Shown here: positions 51,095 to 58,982 of the stretch, one piece after another
Layout: the number at the start of each line of letters is the position of its first letter
Position numbering within the stretch: the stretch's first letter is position 1
Source of the DNA: JANNNX01 sp031398745
GTDB taxonomy: Bacteria > Actinomycetota > Acidimicrobiia > Acidimicrobiales > CADCSY01
Assembly: GCA_031398745.1 (NCBI GenBank)
Contig: JANNNX010000007.1
Location: 59,012-123,011 of the forward strand
DNA: 64,000 bases
Reading direction: 5' to 3'
The notes under the pieces: model-generated
Told to the model about the DNA's origin: nothing
What the model saw: the letters and a program-made list of their open reading frames with translations, nothing else
Database searches by the model: none
Program-made: the position numbers and the translations under genes

Positions 51095-52255
51095 TCAGGC
51101 CGAGGACGCCCGATCGGCGCCGGCCGCCGCGTAGATGCGCTCGAGGCGCTCGGCCGCGGCCGAGGGCTGGAGGCGCTGCTCGAACTCCTGGCGAGCGGCC
51201 GACCCCACCGACCGGACGGCGTCGTCGTCGACCAGGCGATCGAGGGCCGCGTCCCACGACGCCACCTCGGCATCGACCAGGGCCAGCGCGCCCCGGCCGG
51301 CCGTCTCGGACATGGCCCCAACCCGCCCGGTGACCACGGGCAGACCGGCGGCCAGGGCCTCGGCCACGACCATGCCCTGGGTCTCGTACCAGAGCGACGG
51401 CGCGGCCAGCGCCCGGGCTCCGAGCAGCAGCTCGTTCACCCGCTCCCGGGGCTGCCACCCGAGGAAGCGGACGCCGTCGGGGGCGTCGGCCTCGAGCGAG
51501 CGCAGCGGACCCTCCCCCACCACCACCAGCTGGAGACCGGGCCGGGTCCGACGCCACAGGTCGACCAGGCGGTCGAGGCCCTTCTCGGCGACCAGGCGAC
51601 CGACGTAGAGGACCGTGTCGGACGTCTCGGGCGCCGCCGTGCGGGGGCCCGGGTCGTCGACCGGGCACGGGCTCACCGCGATCCGGTCAGCCGGTACACC
51701 GGCCTTGACCACATAGCGCTTGGCGAAGTCGCTGGTGACCAGGATGCGATCGACCCGTGAGGACCACGTGCCGGCCAGCCGGTGGGCGGTGTAGGTCGAG
51801 GCGACCGCCAGCGACGCCGCCGCCGAGCCCTGGTAGCAGCGGTGGACCACGCCCCGCCAGGGGACGGTCCCGACGCAGTCCTCGCACACCGCGCCGTCGC
51901 GGAAGAGGTTGGCGCTGACGCAGAGCAGGCGGAAGTTGTGCAGGCTGGCCACCACCGTCGCTCCGTGGCGCCCGGCCGTGCGCAGCACCGCCGGCGACAG
52001 CGAGAACCAGGTGTTGTGGGCATGCACGACGTCGGGCCGTTCGGCCTCGACCAGGCGGGCGATGTGGCGCACGGCGAAGGGGTTCCACGCCGACAGGGCC
52101 AGGTTGCGGGCCGCGGCCAGCGACGACGACGGGTTCTGGGCCCGATAGGTCACCACCTGGTGACCCGCGGCTCGCAGTGCGGCCGCCTCGTGGTCGGCGA
52201 TGACCTCTTCGCCGCCCGGCTCGCGATAGAGGTTGTGGATCTGCAGGGCCTTCAC
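51095..52255 (-). CDS. Family 4 glycosyltransferase between lysA and hom
   Basis: 386 residues from GTG 52255. N-terminal half with KALQIHNLYREPGGEEVIA and VVHAHNTWFSLSPAVL. An unusual cysteine-containing stretch (AVCEDCVGTVPWRGVVHRCY) occurs at about 120-140. The C-terminal half has TVLYVGRLVAEKGLDRL, LVVVGEGPLRSLE and QGMVVAEALAAGLPVVTG with the family acidic motif. Probably builds a cell-surface glycan. It breaks the conserved lysA-hom adjacency and is far from the main polysaccharide locus. Confidence 0.87.
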   Translation of the reverse strand: MKALQIHNLYREPGGEEVIADHEAAALRAAGHQVVTYRAQNPSSSLAAARNLALSAWNPFAVRHIARLVEAERPDVVHAHNTWFSLSPAVLRTAGRHGATVVASLHNFRLLCVSANLFRDGAVCEDCVGTVPWRGVVHRCYQGSAAASLAVASTYTAHRLAGTWSSRVDRILVTSDFAKRYVVKAGVPADRIAVSPCPVDDPGPRTAAPETSDTVLYVGRLVAEKGLDRLVDLWRRTRPGLQLVVVGEGPLRSLEADAPDGVRFLGWQPRERVNELLLGARALAAPSLWYETQGMVVAEALAAGLPVVTGRVGAMSETAGRGALALVDAEVASWDAALDRLVDDDAVRSVGSAARQEFEQRLQPSAAAERLERIYAAAGADRASSA

Positions 52256-52289
52256 CGGCGGCGAGGGTACCGGTGGGGCTCGGGGCGGC

Positions 52290-53558
52290 TCAGACGTCGA
52301 GGCGGAGGAGGTCGTCCAGCGTCTCCCGGCGCACGACCACCCGGGCGTGCCCGTCACGCACGAACACCACCTCCGGCCGGGGCACCTTGTTGTAGTTGGA
52401 GGCCATCGAGTAGCCGTAGGCACCGGTCACCGGGGTGGCCAGGACGTCGCCGACCACCAGGTTCTCGGGCACCCACCCGTCGGCCACCACGATGTCGCCC
52501 GACTCGCAGTGCTTGCCCACCACCCGCACGGGCCGGCTGCGCTCGGCCCCGACCGCCCTCGGCAGGAACGCCTCGTACCCGCTGCCGTAGAGCACCGGGC
52601 GGGGGTTGTCGCTCATGCCCCCGTCGACCGAGACGTAGGTCCGGATGCCGTCGAGCATCTTGATCGTGCCCACCTGGTAGAGCGTGACGGCCGCGCCGGC
52701 CACGATGGCTCGACCGGGCTCGACCGCCAGGCGGACGTCGAGGTCGGCGGCGGCCAGGGCGGCGCGCAGGACCCGGGCCCACTCGGCGATGTCGGGAGCC
52801 GACTCCCCGGCCACGTAGGCAACCCCCAGGCCGCCGCCCACCGACAGCTCGGGAAGAGCGGCGGCGCGCACGAAGTCGGCGACCACGGCCACTGCCTCGG
52901 CGAAGGAGCCGGAGGCGAAGACGTTGCTGCCGATGTGGACATGGACGCCGACCAGCTCCACCCCGGCCGAGGCCTGGGCCCGGGCCACCGCTCGCGCCGC
53001 CGCCCCGCTGGCCAGACCGAAGCCGAACTTCGAATCGTCCTGGCCGGTCCGGACGAACTCGTGGACGTGGGCTTCGACCCCGGGGGTGACCCGCACCAAC
53101 ACCCGGGGTGGGGCCAGACCCCCGGCCACCAGGGCCTCGATGCGGTCGAGCTCGTCGTCGGAGTCGACCACGATCCGACCGGCGCCGAGTTCGAGGGCTC
53201 GCCGTAGCTCGGCCTCGGACTTGTTGTTGCCGTGCACCACCAGCGCCGAGGCCGGGACCCCGGCCGACAGGGCCACGTGGAGCTCGCCCTCGGTGGCGAC
53301 GTCGATGCCGAGGCCCTCCTCGAACGCCAGCCGAGCCATGGCCCGGCACAGGAAGGCCTTGCTGGCATAGCTGGCGCCGTCGCCGAAGGCGTCGCGGGCC
53401 TGGCGGCACCGGGCCCGCAAGTGGACCTCGTCGTAGACGAAGAGTGGGGTGCCGTGGGTGGCTGCGAGCTCGAGCAGGTCGCAACCGCCGATCACCAACT
53501 GGCCCTCGGGGCTGACGGTGGCGGTGTCGGGCAGGAGGTGCCAGGGCAGCGGGGCCAT
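52290..53558 (-). CDS. lysA: Diaminopimelate decarboxylase
   Basis: 422 residues from ATG 53558. Fold type III PLP enzyme: the PLP lysine in SYASKAFLC (Lys67), EGLGIDVATEGEL, GVHVHIGSNV, the Gly-rich phosphate loop LSVGGGLGVAY and GKHCESGDIV with the partner-subunit catalytic Cys. Makes L-lysine from meso-diaminopimelate. A longer in-phase frame upstream (to 53804) is not conserved. It opens the conserved lysA-hom-thrC-rho order. Confidence 0.94.
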   Translation of the reverse strand: MAPLPWHLLPDTATVSPEGQLVIGGCDLLELAATHGTPLFVYDEVHLRARCRQARDAFGDGASYASKAFLCRAMARLAFEEGLGIDVATEGELHVALSAGVPASALVVHGNNKSEAELRRALELGAGRIVVDSDDELDRIEALVAGGLAPPRVLVRVTPGVEAHVHEFVRTGQDDSKFGFGLASGAAARAVARAQASAGVELVGVHVHIGSNVFASGSFAEAVAVVADFVRAAALPELSVGGGLGVAYVAGESAPDIAEWARVLRAALAAADLDVRLAVEPGRAIVAGAAVTLYQVGTIKMLDGIRTYVSVDGGMSDNPRPVLYGSGYEAFLPRAVGAERSRPVRVVGKHCESGDIVVADGWVPENLVVGDVLATPVTGAYGYSMASNYNKVPRPEVVFVRDGHARVVVRRETLDDLLRLDV

Positions 53559-53624
53559 GCGGGCGGCGAGCGTAGCGACCTCCGTTCCGAGCGCCGTGGG
53601 TGAACGCAGGCTTACGCTCACGCC

Positions 53625-54359
53625 ATGAGCGACACCTCGCAGGGTCCGGGCTGGTGGCTGGCGTCGGACGGTCGGTGGTACCCGCCGACCGCGGCGCCCG
53701 GACCGGCACCCACGCCGGAGGGCGCAGCTCCGGTCGGCGAGCAAGCGGCGACGACCGCGCCCGGTTGGGCGCAGCCGTCTCCGGACCAACCCCCGCCGGC
53801 CCAACCGGCATCCGGGCCGCCTCCGGGTTATGGGCAGCCGCCGACCTACGGGCAGCCGGCCTACGGGCAGCCTCCCGCCTACGGGCAGCCGGCCTACGGG
53901 CAGCCGCCCCAGCAGCAGAGGATGTCCGGCTGCCTCAAGGCGGCCCTCATCGTCGGGGGCGTGGTCGTAGCCCTCGGCCTGCTGGTGGGAGCGTGCGTGA
54001 TCGTTTTCGCCGAGAGCGCCTCCGAGGTGGTCGAGGACCTCGCCGACGAGTTCGGCACTGCCGACGAGGACGACTACGACATCGAGATCACCGACTGCAG
54101 CGTCGATGACCTCGGCTTCCCCCAGGCCGAGGGGCGGATCACCAATACCTCCGACAAGCGGCAGGGCTTCAGCATCGACGTCGAGTTCGCCGACGACGAC
54201 GGCACGATCATTGGCACCGGCACCGAGTGGCTCCAGTCCTTCGCCGAAGGCGCCACCGCCGAGTGGTCGACCAGCACCTTCGAGCAGACCGAGGCGACGT
54301 CGATCGAGTGCACGGTCACCGACGTCTCCTACACGATCTTCGACAACGAGGGCGGTTGA
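53625..54359 (+). CDS. Membrane protein with GWW motif and YGQP repeats
   Basis: 244 residues. The N-terminal GPGWWLASDGRWYPP is the DUF2510-like motif common in actinobacterial exported or signalling proteins. A Pro/Gly/Gln/Ala-rich cytosolic region follows, with five YGQP repeats at about 69-94. One membrane helix lies at about 105-130 (ALIVGGVVVALGLLVGA). The C-terminal part (130-244) is acidic and beta-rich, with TDCSVDD and GRITNTSDKRQGFSIDV, resembling FxLYD-type extracellular domains. Function unknown. Divergent from lysA; its 3' end is overlapped by the antisense end of the GNAT frame. Confidence 0.75.
   Translation: MSDTSQGPGWWLASDGRWYPPTAAPGPAPTPEGAAPVGEQAATTAPGWAQPSPDQPPPAQPASGPPPGYGQPPTYGQPAYGQPPAYGQPAYGQPPQQQRMSGCLKAALIVGGVVVALGLLVGACVIVFAESASEVVEDLADEFGTADEDDYDIEITDCSVDDLGFPQAEGRITNTSDKRQGFSIDVEFADDDGTIIGTGTEWLQSFAEGATAEWSTSTFEQTEATSIECTVTDVSYTIFDNEGG
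53829..53906 (+). repeat. YGQP coding repeat
   Basis: Five copies of tacgggcag(c) triplet blocks encoding YGQP, separated by short Pro/Ala spacers, inside the DUF2510-like gene. The codons are nearly identical between copies, suggesting recent slippage expansion. The protein segment would be flexible. Confidence 0.85.
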
Positions 54360-55003
54360 GGCGCCAGGTACGCTGCCCGACCCCGCCCTCGTAGCTCAGC
54401 GGATAGAGCATCGGCCTCCGGAGCCGTGTGCGCAGGTTCGAGTCCTGCCGAGGGCGCCCTGAGGTCGCGAGTCGTACTTGTCAGGTTCGACCGCATGCAC
54501 AACAAAGGAAAGAAGGCGTTCCTCGACGGGGGCACCTCGGAGTCGTAGGACCAGCCTTCTCGTTCGTAGAACCGCCGCGCGCGGCCTTGTCCCTCGACGA
54601 CCCGTAGGCGCATGAACTGCGCGCCCAGGGAGCTGGCCTGGTGGGCCGCCCAACGGAGCAACGCGGCCGCCACTCCGGTGCCCCAGAACTCCGGTGCCAC
54701 GTAGAGGAGCTCCAACCAGGTTCCTCGGACTTCCTCGGTCGGGTCGGGTCCGACTTTGGTGATTCCGGCAGGGGAGCCGTCGACAAGTCCGAGGCCCAAC
54801 CGCGCACCTGGGTCAACGATCGCTGCCGGCCAGTCGTAGGTGGCGCGCTCGGCGGCAACCGGCATGAGAGTGGCCGGATCGACCAGGCCGTCGTAGCCGG
54901 CGAACCATGACCGTAGGTAGAGCTCGGCCAGGACAGAGGCGTCCTCAAGGGTCGCCGGTCGCACTTGCCACGCGTGTCCTTCGGCCCACGTCGACGCAGA
55001 CAT
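54329..55003 (-). CDS. GNAT family N-acetyltransferase with tRNA-antisense C-terminus
   Basis: Up to 224 residues from ATG 55003. GNAT fold: VRPATLEDASVLAELY, LYVAPEFWGTGVAAALLRW with the acetyl-CoA loop, and LRVVEGQGRARRFYEREGW. The recognisable domain ends around residue 170 (LCMRSNLTS). No stop follows, so the frame continues antisense through the tRNA-Arg gene and into the 3' end of the membrane-protein gene. The last about 50 residues (RAPSAGLEPAH and so on) are tRNA shadow. Either the protein really has this tail or the stop has been lost. Confidence 0.78.
   Translation of the reverse strand: MSASTWAEGHAWQVRPATLEDASVLAELYLRSWFAGYDGLVDPATLMPVAAERATYDWPAAIVDPGARLGLGLVDGSPAGITKVGPDPTEEVRGTWLELLYVAPEFWGTGVAAALLRWAAHQASSLGAQFMRLRVVEGQGRARRFYEREGWSYDSEVPPSRNAFFPLLCMRSNLTSTTRDLRAPSAGLEPAHTAPEADALSAELRGRGRAAYLAPQPPSLSKIV
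54385..54456 (+). tRNA. tRNA-Arg (anticodon CCG)
   Basis: Cloverleaf: acceptor GCCCTCG (54385-54391) pairs with CGAGGGC (54449-54455). D stem is GCTC/GAGC, the anticodon loop is CTCCGGA with anticodon CCG, the T arm is GCAGG-TTCGAGT-CCTGC. CCA is not encoded. It reads the CGG codon. The anticodon stem has a weak outermost pair. Located between the membrane-protein gene and the convergent GNAT gene, which reads antisense through it. Confidence 0.93.
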
Positions 55004-55067
55004 GACGTCACGATCGCATCTCGGGAGCCGACTTCCCCGCGACATTCCCCCTCGGCGCCGCGGTGGC

Positions 55068-55619
55068 TCAGTGACGCAGGCGATCGATGATGCCGCCGGC
55101 CACCTGCGACGGGCGCTGCTGCTCGCCGAGCACCGAGTTGGTCACGATGAGCGCACCGGTCAGCGCGGGAATCGCCCACTGCAGCACCCGCAACTGGTGC
55201 CATGCATCGTCCACGGCCGGGTCGGACCGGTCGGCGTCGCCCTTGGTCTCTTCGGCAATGACCCGCTGGCCCAGTACCCGGGCATAGGCGGTGGCACCGA
55301 GCGCGGCGGCCGAGAGCCCGGCCTTGACCAGCGCGGCCGACGCCACCCCCGACTGCCCGGCGAGTCGACCCCGGTTGGCGGTGGTGAGGATCACCCCACC
55401 GGCCACGTACATCCCGATGGCCACCAGGTTGACCGGCGTCCACACCTGCCAGCCGGCACCGGCGGCAGCGTCCCCGGCGCCGGTGGCGCTCGACGAAGCG
55501 TCACGGTCGGCCTGTCGGGCGGCGCCCTGGTTGACGCCCACGGCGCCCATGAGCGAGCCACCGAACCACGCCGCCAGGCCGAGTTCGTGGACGGAGCGAG
55601 CGATGCTGTTGTCTGCCAT
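55068..55619 (-). CDS. Hypothetical membrane protein
   Basis: 183 residues, ATG start. Starts with MADNSIARSVHELGLAAWFGGSLMGAVGVN, a pattern of small actinobacterial membrane proteins of unknown function. Hydrophobic segments are near 12-30, 63-85 (VNLVAIGMYVAGGVILTT), 95-112 and 148-162, so about four membrane helices. Long polar loops are rich in Asp, Ser and Ala. No enzyme motif. It is not linked to the neighbouring toxin-antitoxin pair by overlap. Confidence 0.6.
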   Translation of the reverse strand: MADNSIARSVHELGLAAWFGGSLMGAVGVNQGAARQADRDASSSATGAGDAAAGAGWQVWTPVNLVAIGMYVAGGVILTTANRGRLAGQSGVASAALVKAGLSAAALGATAYARVLGQRVIAEETKGDADRSDPAVDDAWHQLRVLQWAIPALTGALIVTNSVLGEQQRPSQVAGGIIDRLRH

Positions 55620-55669
55620 GAGCGCGTGCTACCCGAGCGGCGAGGGCTCCCAAACCCACACGGGGCCCG

Positions 55670-55993
55670 TCAATCGCAGGCGGTGGCGACGGCTAGGGCG
55701 GCGCAGAGCTCCCTCATCCGGCCGTCGCTGAGTCGGCCGATCCTCTCGACCAGGACCCCGATCGAGACGCTCTCGACCGAGTCGAGGTTGACCGCGGAGC
55801 GTCGGGGGACCGGGTCCTCGTCGGGCTCCAACACCACCTCGCTGGCCAAGCCGCGCACGGTGGTGGTGCAGGGTGCGACCAGGGTCCGGCCCAGCCGTGG
55901 GATGGCGACGTCGCGAGACAGGACGACGACCGGGCGACGCCCGACCTCGGCCAGCTCGCACCACCAGACCTCGCCTCGGGCGGGGGTGCTCAC
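55670..55993 (-). CDS. MazF/PemK-type endoribonuclease toxin
   Basis: 107 residues from GTG 55993, overlapping the antitoxin stop as GTGA. MazF pattern: ARGEVWWCELAEVGRRPVVVLSRD with the catalytic Arg, TLVAPCTTTVRG and a final IGRLSDGRMRELCAAL. It is a sequence-specific RNA-cleaving toxin that is normally blocked by the co-encoded antitoxin. Both halves of the usual family length are present. Confidence 0.88.
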   Translation of the reverse strand: MSTPARGEVWWCELAEVGRRPVVVLSRDVAIPRLGRTLVAPCTTTVRGLASEVVLEPDEDPVPRRSAVNLDSVESVSIGVLVERIGRLSDGRMRELCAALAVATACD

Positions 55994-56226
55994 GACGCGC
56001 CGGCAGCCTCGCGAAACGACGCCAGGTCGCCCCACTCATCGGCCCCAGCGAGGGGCTGGGTGTCGTAAGCGGCATAGCTCGCGTCCACGGTGGCAGCCAG
56101 GTTGCGAGCCAGCAGCGCGGTCAACGCTTCGTCCAACAGCGCGGCGTCGGTGCACCCGGCCCGAGCCGCCCGCGCCTGGCCGAGCAGTTCCCCATCCACG
56201 GTGGTACTCACCCGCACGCGAGCCAT
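55990..56226 (-). CDS. MazF-associated antitoxin, ribbon-helix-helix-like
   Basis: 78 residues from ATG 56226. MARVRVSTTVDGELLGQARA resembles the beta strand and first helix of ribbon-helix-helix DNA-binding antitoxins; the C-terminal part (DTQPLAGADEWGDLASFREA) is the acidic, probably toxin-wrapping tail. It overlaps the toxin start and is preceded by the operator described separately. An alternative in-phase ATG at 56253 would put the operator inside the gene. No typical ribosome site is visible before either. Confidence 0.82.
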   Translation of the reverse strand: MARVRVSTTVDGELLGQARAARAGCTDAALLDEALTALLARNLAATVDASYAAYDTQPLAGADEWGDLASFREAAGAS

Positions 56227-56254
56227 GGCATAACTATGCCATGGCAATGGCATA
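56222..56254. promoter_or_regulatory. Palindromic operator at the toxin-antitoxin start
   Basis: Perfect inverted repeat with 11-base arms gccatggcata (56222-56232) and tatgccatggc (56235-56245) and a 2-base spacer ac. A third half-site atggcata lies at 56247-56254. The palindrome covers the antitoxin start codon. Typical for autorepression by antitoxin or the toxin-antitoxin complex; the third half-site suggests cooperative binding of two dimers. Confidence 0.75.
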
Positions 56255-56264
56255 GTTGTGCGGC

Positions 56265-57599
56265 TCAGCCGGTGAAGTGGCGCTGCAGCCCTGACCACAC
56301 CGCGTCGTAGCCACCCTGGCGGTGGGCCGCCTCCATGGCGAGGCGGGTCGGTACCACCGGCCAGCGGGTCTCGAACATGAAGGCCATGGTGTCGTCGACC
56401 TTCTGGGGGGCGAGCACGGCCGCGCTGGCCTTCTCGAAGGTGTCGGCGTCGGGTCCGTGCGAGCTGAAGCAGTTGTGGAGGCTGGCCCCCCCGGGCAGGA
56501 AGCCCTCGGCCTTGGCGTCGTATTCGCCGTCGACCAGCCCCATGAACTCGCTCATCACGTTGCGGTGGAACCACGGCGGGCGGAAGGTGTCCTCACCGAC
56601 CAGCCAGCGGGGCGGGAAGATGACGAAGTCGCAGTTGGCCAGCCCCGGCGTGTCAGTGGCCGAGGTCAGCACCGTGAAGATCGACGGGTCGGGGTGGTCG
56701 TAGCTCACTGTGTTGATGGTCATGAACCGCGACAGGTCGTACTTGTAGGGCGCCAGGTTCCCGTGCCAGGCGACCACGTCGAGCGGTGAGTGGTCGTATT
56801 CGGCGGCCCACAGGTTGCCGCCGTACTTGTTGACCACCTGCACCGGCCGGTCCCGGTCCTCGTAGGCGGCCACCGGGCTCAGGAAGTCGCGGGCGTTGGC
56901 CAGGCCGTTCGAGCCGATGGGGCCGAGGTCGGGGAGGTCGAAGGGCGACCCATAGTTCTCGCAGATGTAGCCCCGGGCCGAACCGTCGACCAGCTCCACC
57001 CGGAAGCGGATGCCTCGGGGGATCACCGCGATCTCTCCCGGCGCGACCCCCAACACCCCCATCTCGGTGCGCAGCGCCAGCCGGCCGAGCTGCGGGACCA
57101 GGAGCAGCTCGCCGTCGGCGTCGACGAAGTAGCGGTCGACCATCGAGGCGGTGGCCGCGTAGAGGTGGATGCCGATACCGCCCTGCGACAGCACGTCGCC
57201 GTTTCCGCCCATGGTGTAGAGGCCGTCGACGAAGTCGACCTCGCCCTCGGGCAGGGGCAGGGGCTCCCAGCGGAGCCGGTTGGGATCGGGCTCGATGTCA
57301 TGGAACGGAGCGCTGCGCAGCGACCCGTTGTCGATGCGCCGGAACGGGCCGTGGGTGGCCGACGGGCGGATCCGGTACACCCAGCTGCGGCGGTTGTGCT
57401 TGCGGGGGACGGTGAAGGCGGTACCGCTGATCTGCTCGGCGTAGAGGCCGTGGGGCGCCCGCTGCGGGGAGTTGCGACCCTGGGGCAGCGCGCCCGGGAT
57501 GGCCTCGGTGGCGTGCTCGTTGCCGAACCCGCTCTGGTGCTCGAGGGCGGCCAGCTCGGCCTCGATGGCGAGGCGGGGGGAGTCGGTCACGGAAGCCAT
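56265..57599 (-). CDS. hmgA: Homogentisate 1,2-dioxygenase
   Basis: 444 residues. Ring-cleaving Fe(II) enzyme of tyrosine and phenylalanine breakdown, giving maleylacetoacetate. Signature blocks: GFGNEHATEAIPGALP, PRKHNRRSWVYRIRPS, VVAWHGNLAPYKYDL. The iron ligands are in PPWFHRNVMSEFMGL (His, Glu) and GGASLHNCFSSHGPD (His). Full length. No fumarylacetoacetase or other pathway gene is nearby. Confidence 0.97.
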   Translation of the reverse strand: MASVTDSPRLAIEAELAALEHQSGFGNEHATEAIPGALPQGRNSPQRAPHGLYAEQISGTAFTVPRKHNRRSWVYRIRPSATHGPFRRIDNGSLRSAPFHDIEPDPNRLRWEPLPLPEGEVDFVDGLYTMGGNGDVLSQGGIGIHLYAATASMVDRYFVDADGELLLVPQLGRLALRTEMGVLGVAPGEIAVIPRGIRFRVELVDGSARGYICENYGSPFDLPDLGPIGSNGLANARDFLSPVAAYEDRDRPVQVVNKYGGNLWAAEYDHSPLDVVAWHGNLAPYKYDLSRFMTINTVSYDHPDPSIFTVLTSATDTPGLANCDFVIFPPRWLVGEDTFRPPWFHRNVMSEFMGLVDGEYDAKAEGFLPGGASLHNCFSSHGPDADTFEKASAAVLAPQKVDDTMAFMFETRWPVVPTRLAMEAAHRQGGYDAVWSGLQRHFTG

Positions 57600-57666
57600 C
57601 GTCGGCGCTCCTGGTCGTGGTCAGATCGTGCGCAGCAAGCGTACCGACGTGGCTCCCGGGACGCCT

Positions 57667-58380
57667 TCACGGCGAGCGGGGCACCTCCACTTCGCCCGCC
57701 AGGAGGCCTTCGGCCAGGTCGTGGACCTTGCGCCGCCGAGACCGGGCCTCGCCCCGCAGCATCCGGAAGGCCTCAACCGGCCCGACGTCGAAGCGACCCA
57801 TCAGCAGCCCCACGGCCCGCTCGATGGCCACCCGGTGGTCGAGGGCCGCCTGCAGCTGGGCCACCGTCTCGTCGCGCCGCTGGGCCATCAGGGCCATGGC
57901 CAGCACGTCCTCGATGGTCGTGTTGAACGCCCGGACCGCGGCGATGTCGCTGTCGTCCCAGTCATAGGAGTCGGCGGTGTACAGATTGAGGCTGCCGACC
58001 GCCCCGCCCCCGAGGTGCACGGGCACACCCAGCACGCCCCTCACCGGGGCGCCCTCGAGCTCGGGACCGAGGCGGGGCCAACGCTCGTCGTGGGCGACGT
58101 CGCCGGTCAGCACCTCGATGTCGAGGACCAGCGCATCGACGCAGGGCCCTTCTCCGACTCGCTCCTGCGCGGTCTCCAGGATTCGCCCGGCCTCGTCGGT
58201 CGACACCACGTAGCGCAGTACCTGGGCATCGTCGAGGATCATCAGCCCGCAGCCCGTCACCCGGAACACCGCCACCGCGGCGTCGGCCACCTGGCGCAGC
58301 GACTGCTCGACGGTGCCACCCGGAGCCAACTCGGCCAGCCGGGCCATGGCCCCGGCCAAGGCTCCCGGTTCGACGTGCAT
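57667..58380 (-). CDS. GAF-ANTAR transcription antitermination regulator
   Basis: 237 residues from ATG 58380. GAF sensory domain (about 20-165), including TGCGLMILDD, VGEGPCVDAL and VRGVLGVPVHLGGGAVGSLNLY. The C-terminal ANTAR RNA-binding domain (about 175-230) has HRVAIERAVGLLMGRFDVG and the terminal helices. ANTAR proteins bind dual stem-loops in mRNA leaders and prevent termination in response to a signal, here sensed by the GAF domain. Sits downstream of a GAF gene and a STAS gene on the same strand. Confidence 0.88.
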   Translation of the reverse strand: MHVEPGALAGAMARLAELAPGGTVEQSLRQVADAAVAVFRVTGCGLMILDDAQVLRYVVSTDEAGRILETAQERVGEGPCVDALVLDIEVLTGDVAHDERWPRLGPELEGAPVRGVLGVPVHLGGGAVGSLNLYTADSYDWDDSDIAAVRAFNTTIEDVLAMALMAQRRDETVAQLQAALDHRVAIERAVGLLMGRFDVGPVEAFRMLRGEARSRRRKVHDLAEGLLAGEVEVPRSP

Positions 58381-58384
58381 GGCT

Positions 58385-58975
58385 TCAGCGCTCCTCTGGG
58401 GCCGGGTCGGCCGGGGCTGCCTCGTCGGCACCGAGCAGCAACGTGCTCAATCGATCGAGCGCAGTCTCGTCGGGCTGGGCCCGCACCGCCACCTGCAGCA
58501 TGGCCGCCACCAGCGCGGCGTAGCCGTCGGCCGAGCCGATCTCGGCCGCCGTCCACACATGCGGCACCGACCGGACGAGGTGGAAGGTGCCGACCACCTC
58601 GTCACTCACCCAGAGGGGCACGCTGAGCACCGCTCGGACCGGCAGGCCGGCGAGGGAGGCAGCGAACCCCGGCCAACGCTGGCTGCGACCGACGTCGTCG
58701 ACGCCGATGGCGCCGGCGGTCCGCACGGCGTCGGCGCCCGGACCATCGGCCAACCCGCTCTCGGTGCGGCCCTCCATGCCGAGGGCGGCGTCGGACGAGC
58801 CCACCAGCCGCAGGGCGCCGGCCCGGTCGAACATCATGAGGGCCGCACCGTCGACGCCGAGCACCGCGGCCGAGGTCCGCACCACGTGGGAGAGGCGAGG
58901 GCCGAGGTCATCCTCCGTCTGGGGCAGCCGACGATGGAGGTGGGCGGCCAGGGCGGGAACCGGGTCGCGGGACAC
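58385..58975 (-). CDS. GAF domain protein
   Basis: 196 residues from GTG 58975. A single GAF-like domain (about 20-175): LSHVVRTSAAVLGVDGAALMMF, LADGPGADAVRTAG, LAGLPVRAVLSVPLWVSDEV, GTFHLVRSVPHVWTAAE. It lacks a clear output domain. It is homologous with the neighbouring GAF-ANTAR protein in the sensor part but has no ANTAR. Between the STAS gene (7 bases) and the GAF-ANTAR gene (4 bases), so likely one operon of signalling proteins. Confidence 0.78.
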   Translation of the reverse strand: MSRDPVPALAAHLHRRLPQTEDDLGPRLSHVVRTSAAVLGVDGAALMMFDRAGALRLVGSSDAALGMEGRTESGLADGPGADAVRTAGAIGVDDVGRSQRWPGFAASLAGLPVRAVLSVPLWVSDEVVGTFHLVRSVPHVWTAAEIGSADGYAALVAAMLQVAVRAQPDETALDRLSTLLLGADEAAPADPAPEER

Positions 58976-58982
58976 AAGAACG

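Noticed and set aside
49592..51760. Plus-strand frame of 722 codons
   Set aside because: Reverse shadow of hom and parts of thrC and the GT4 gene.
53829..53906. Short direct repeats as a possible CRISPR or satellite
   Set aside because: They are in phase, encode YGQP within a low-complexity protein segment, and have no regular spacer.
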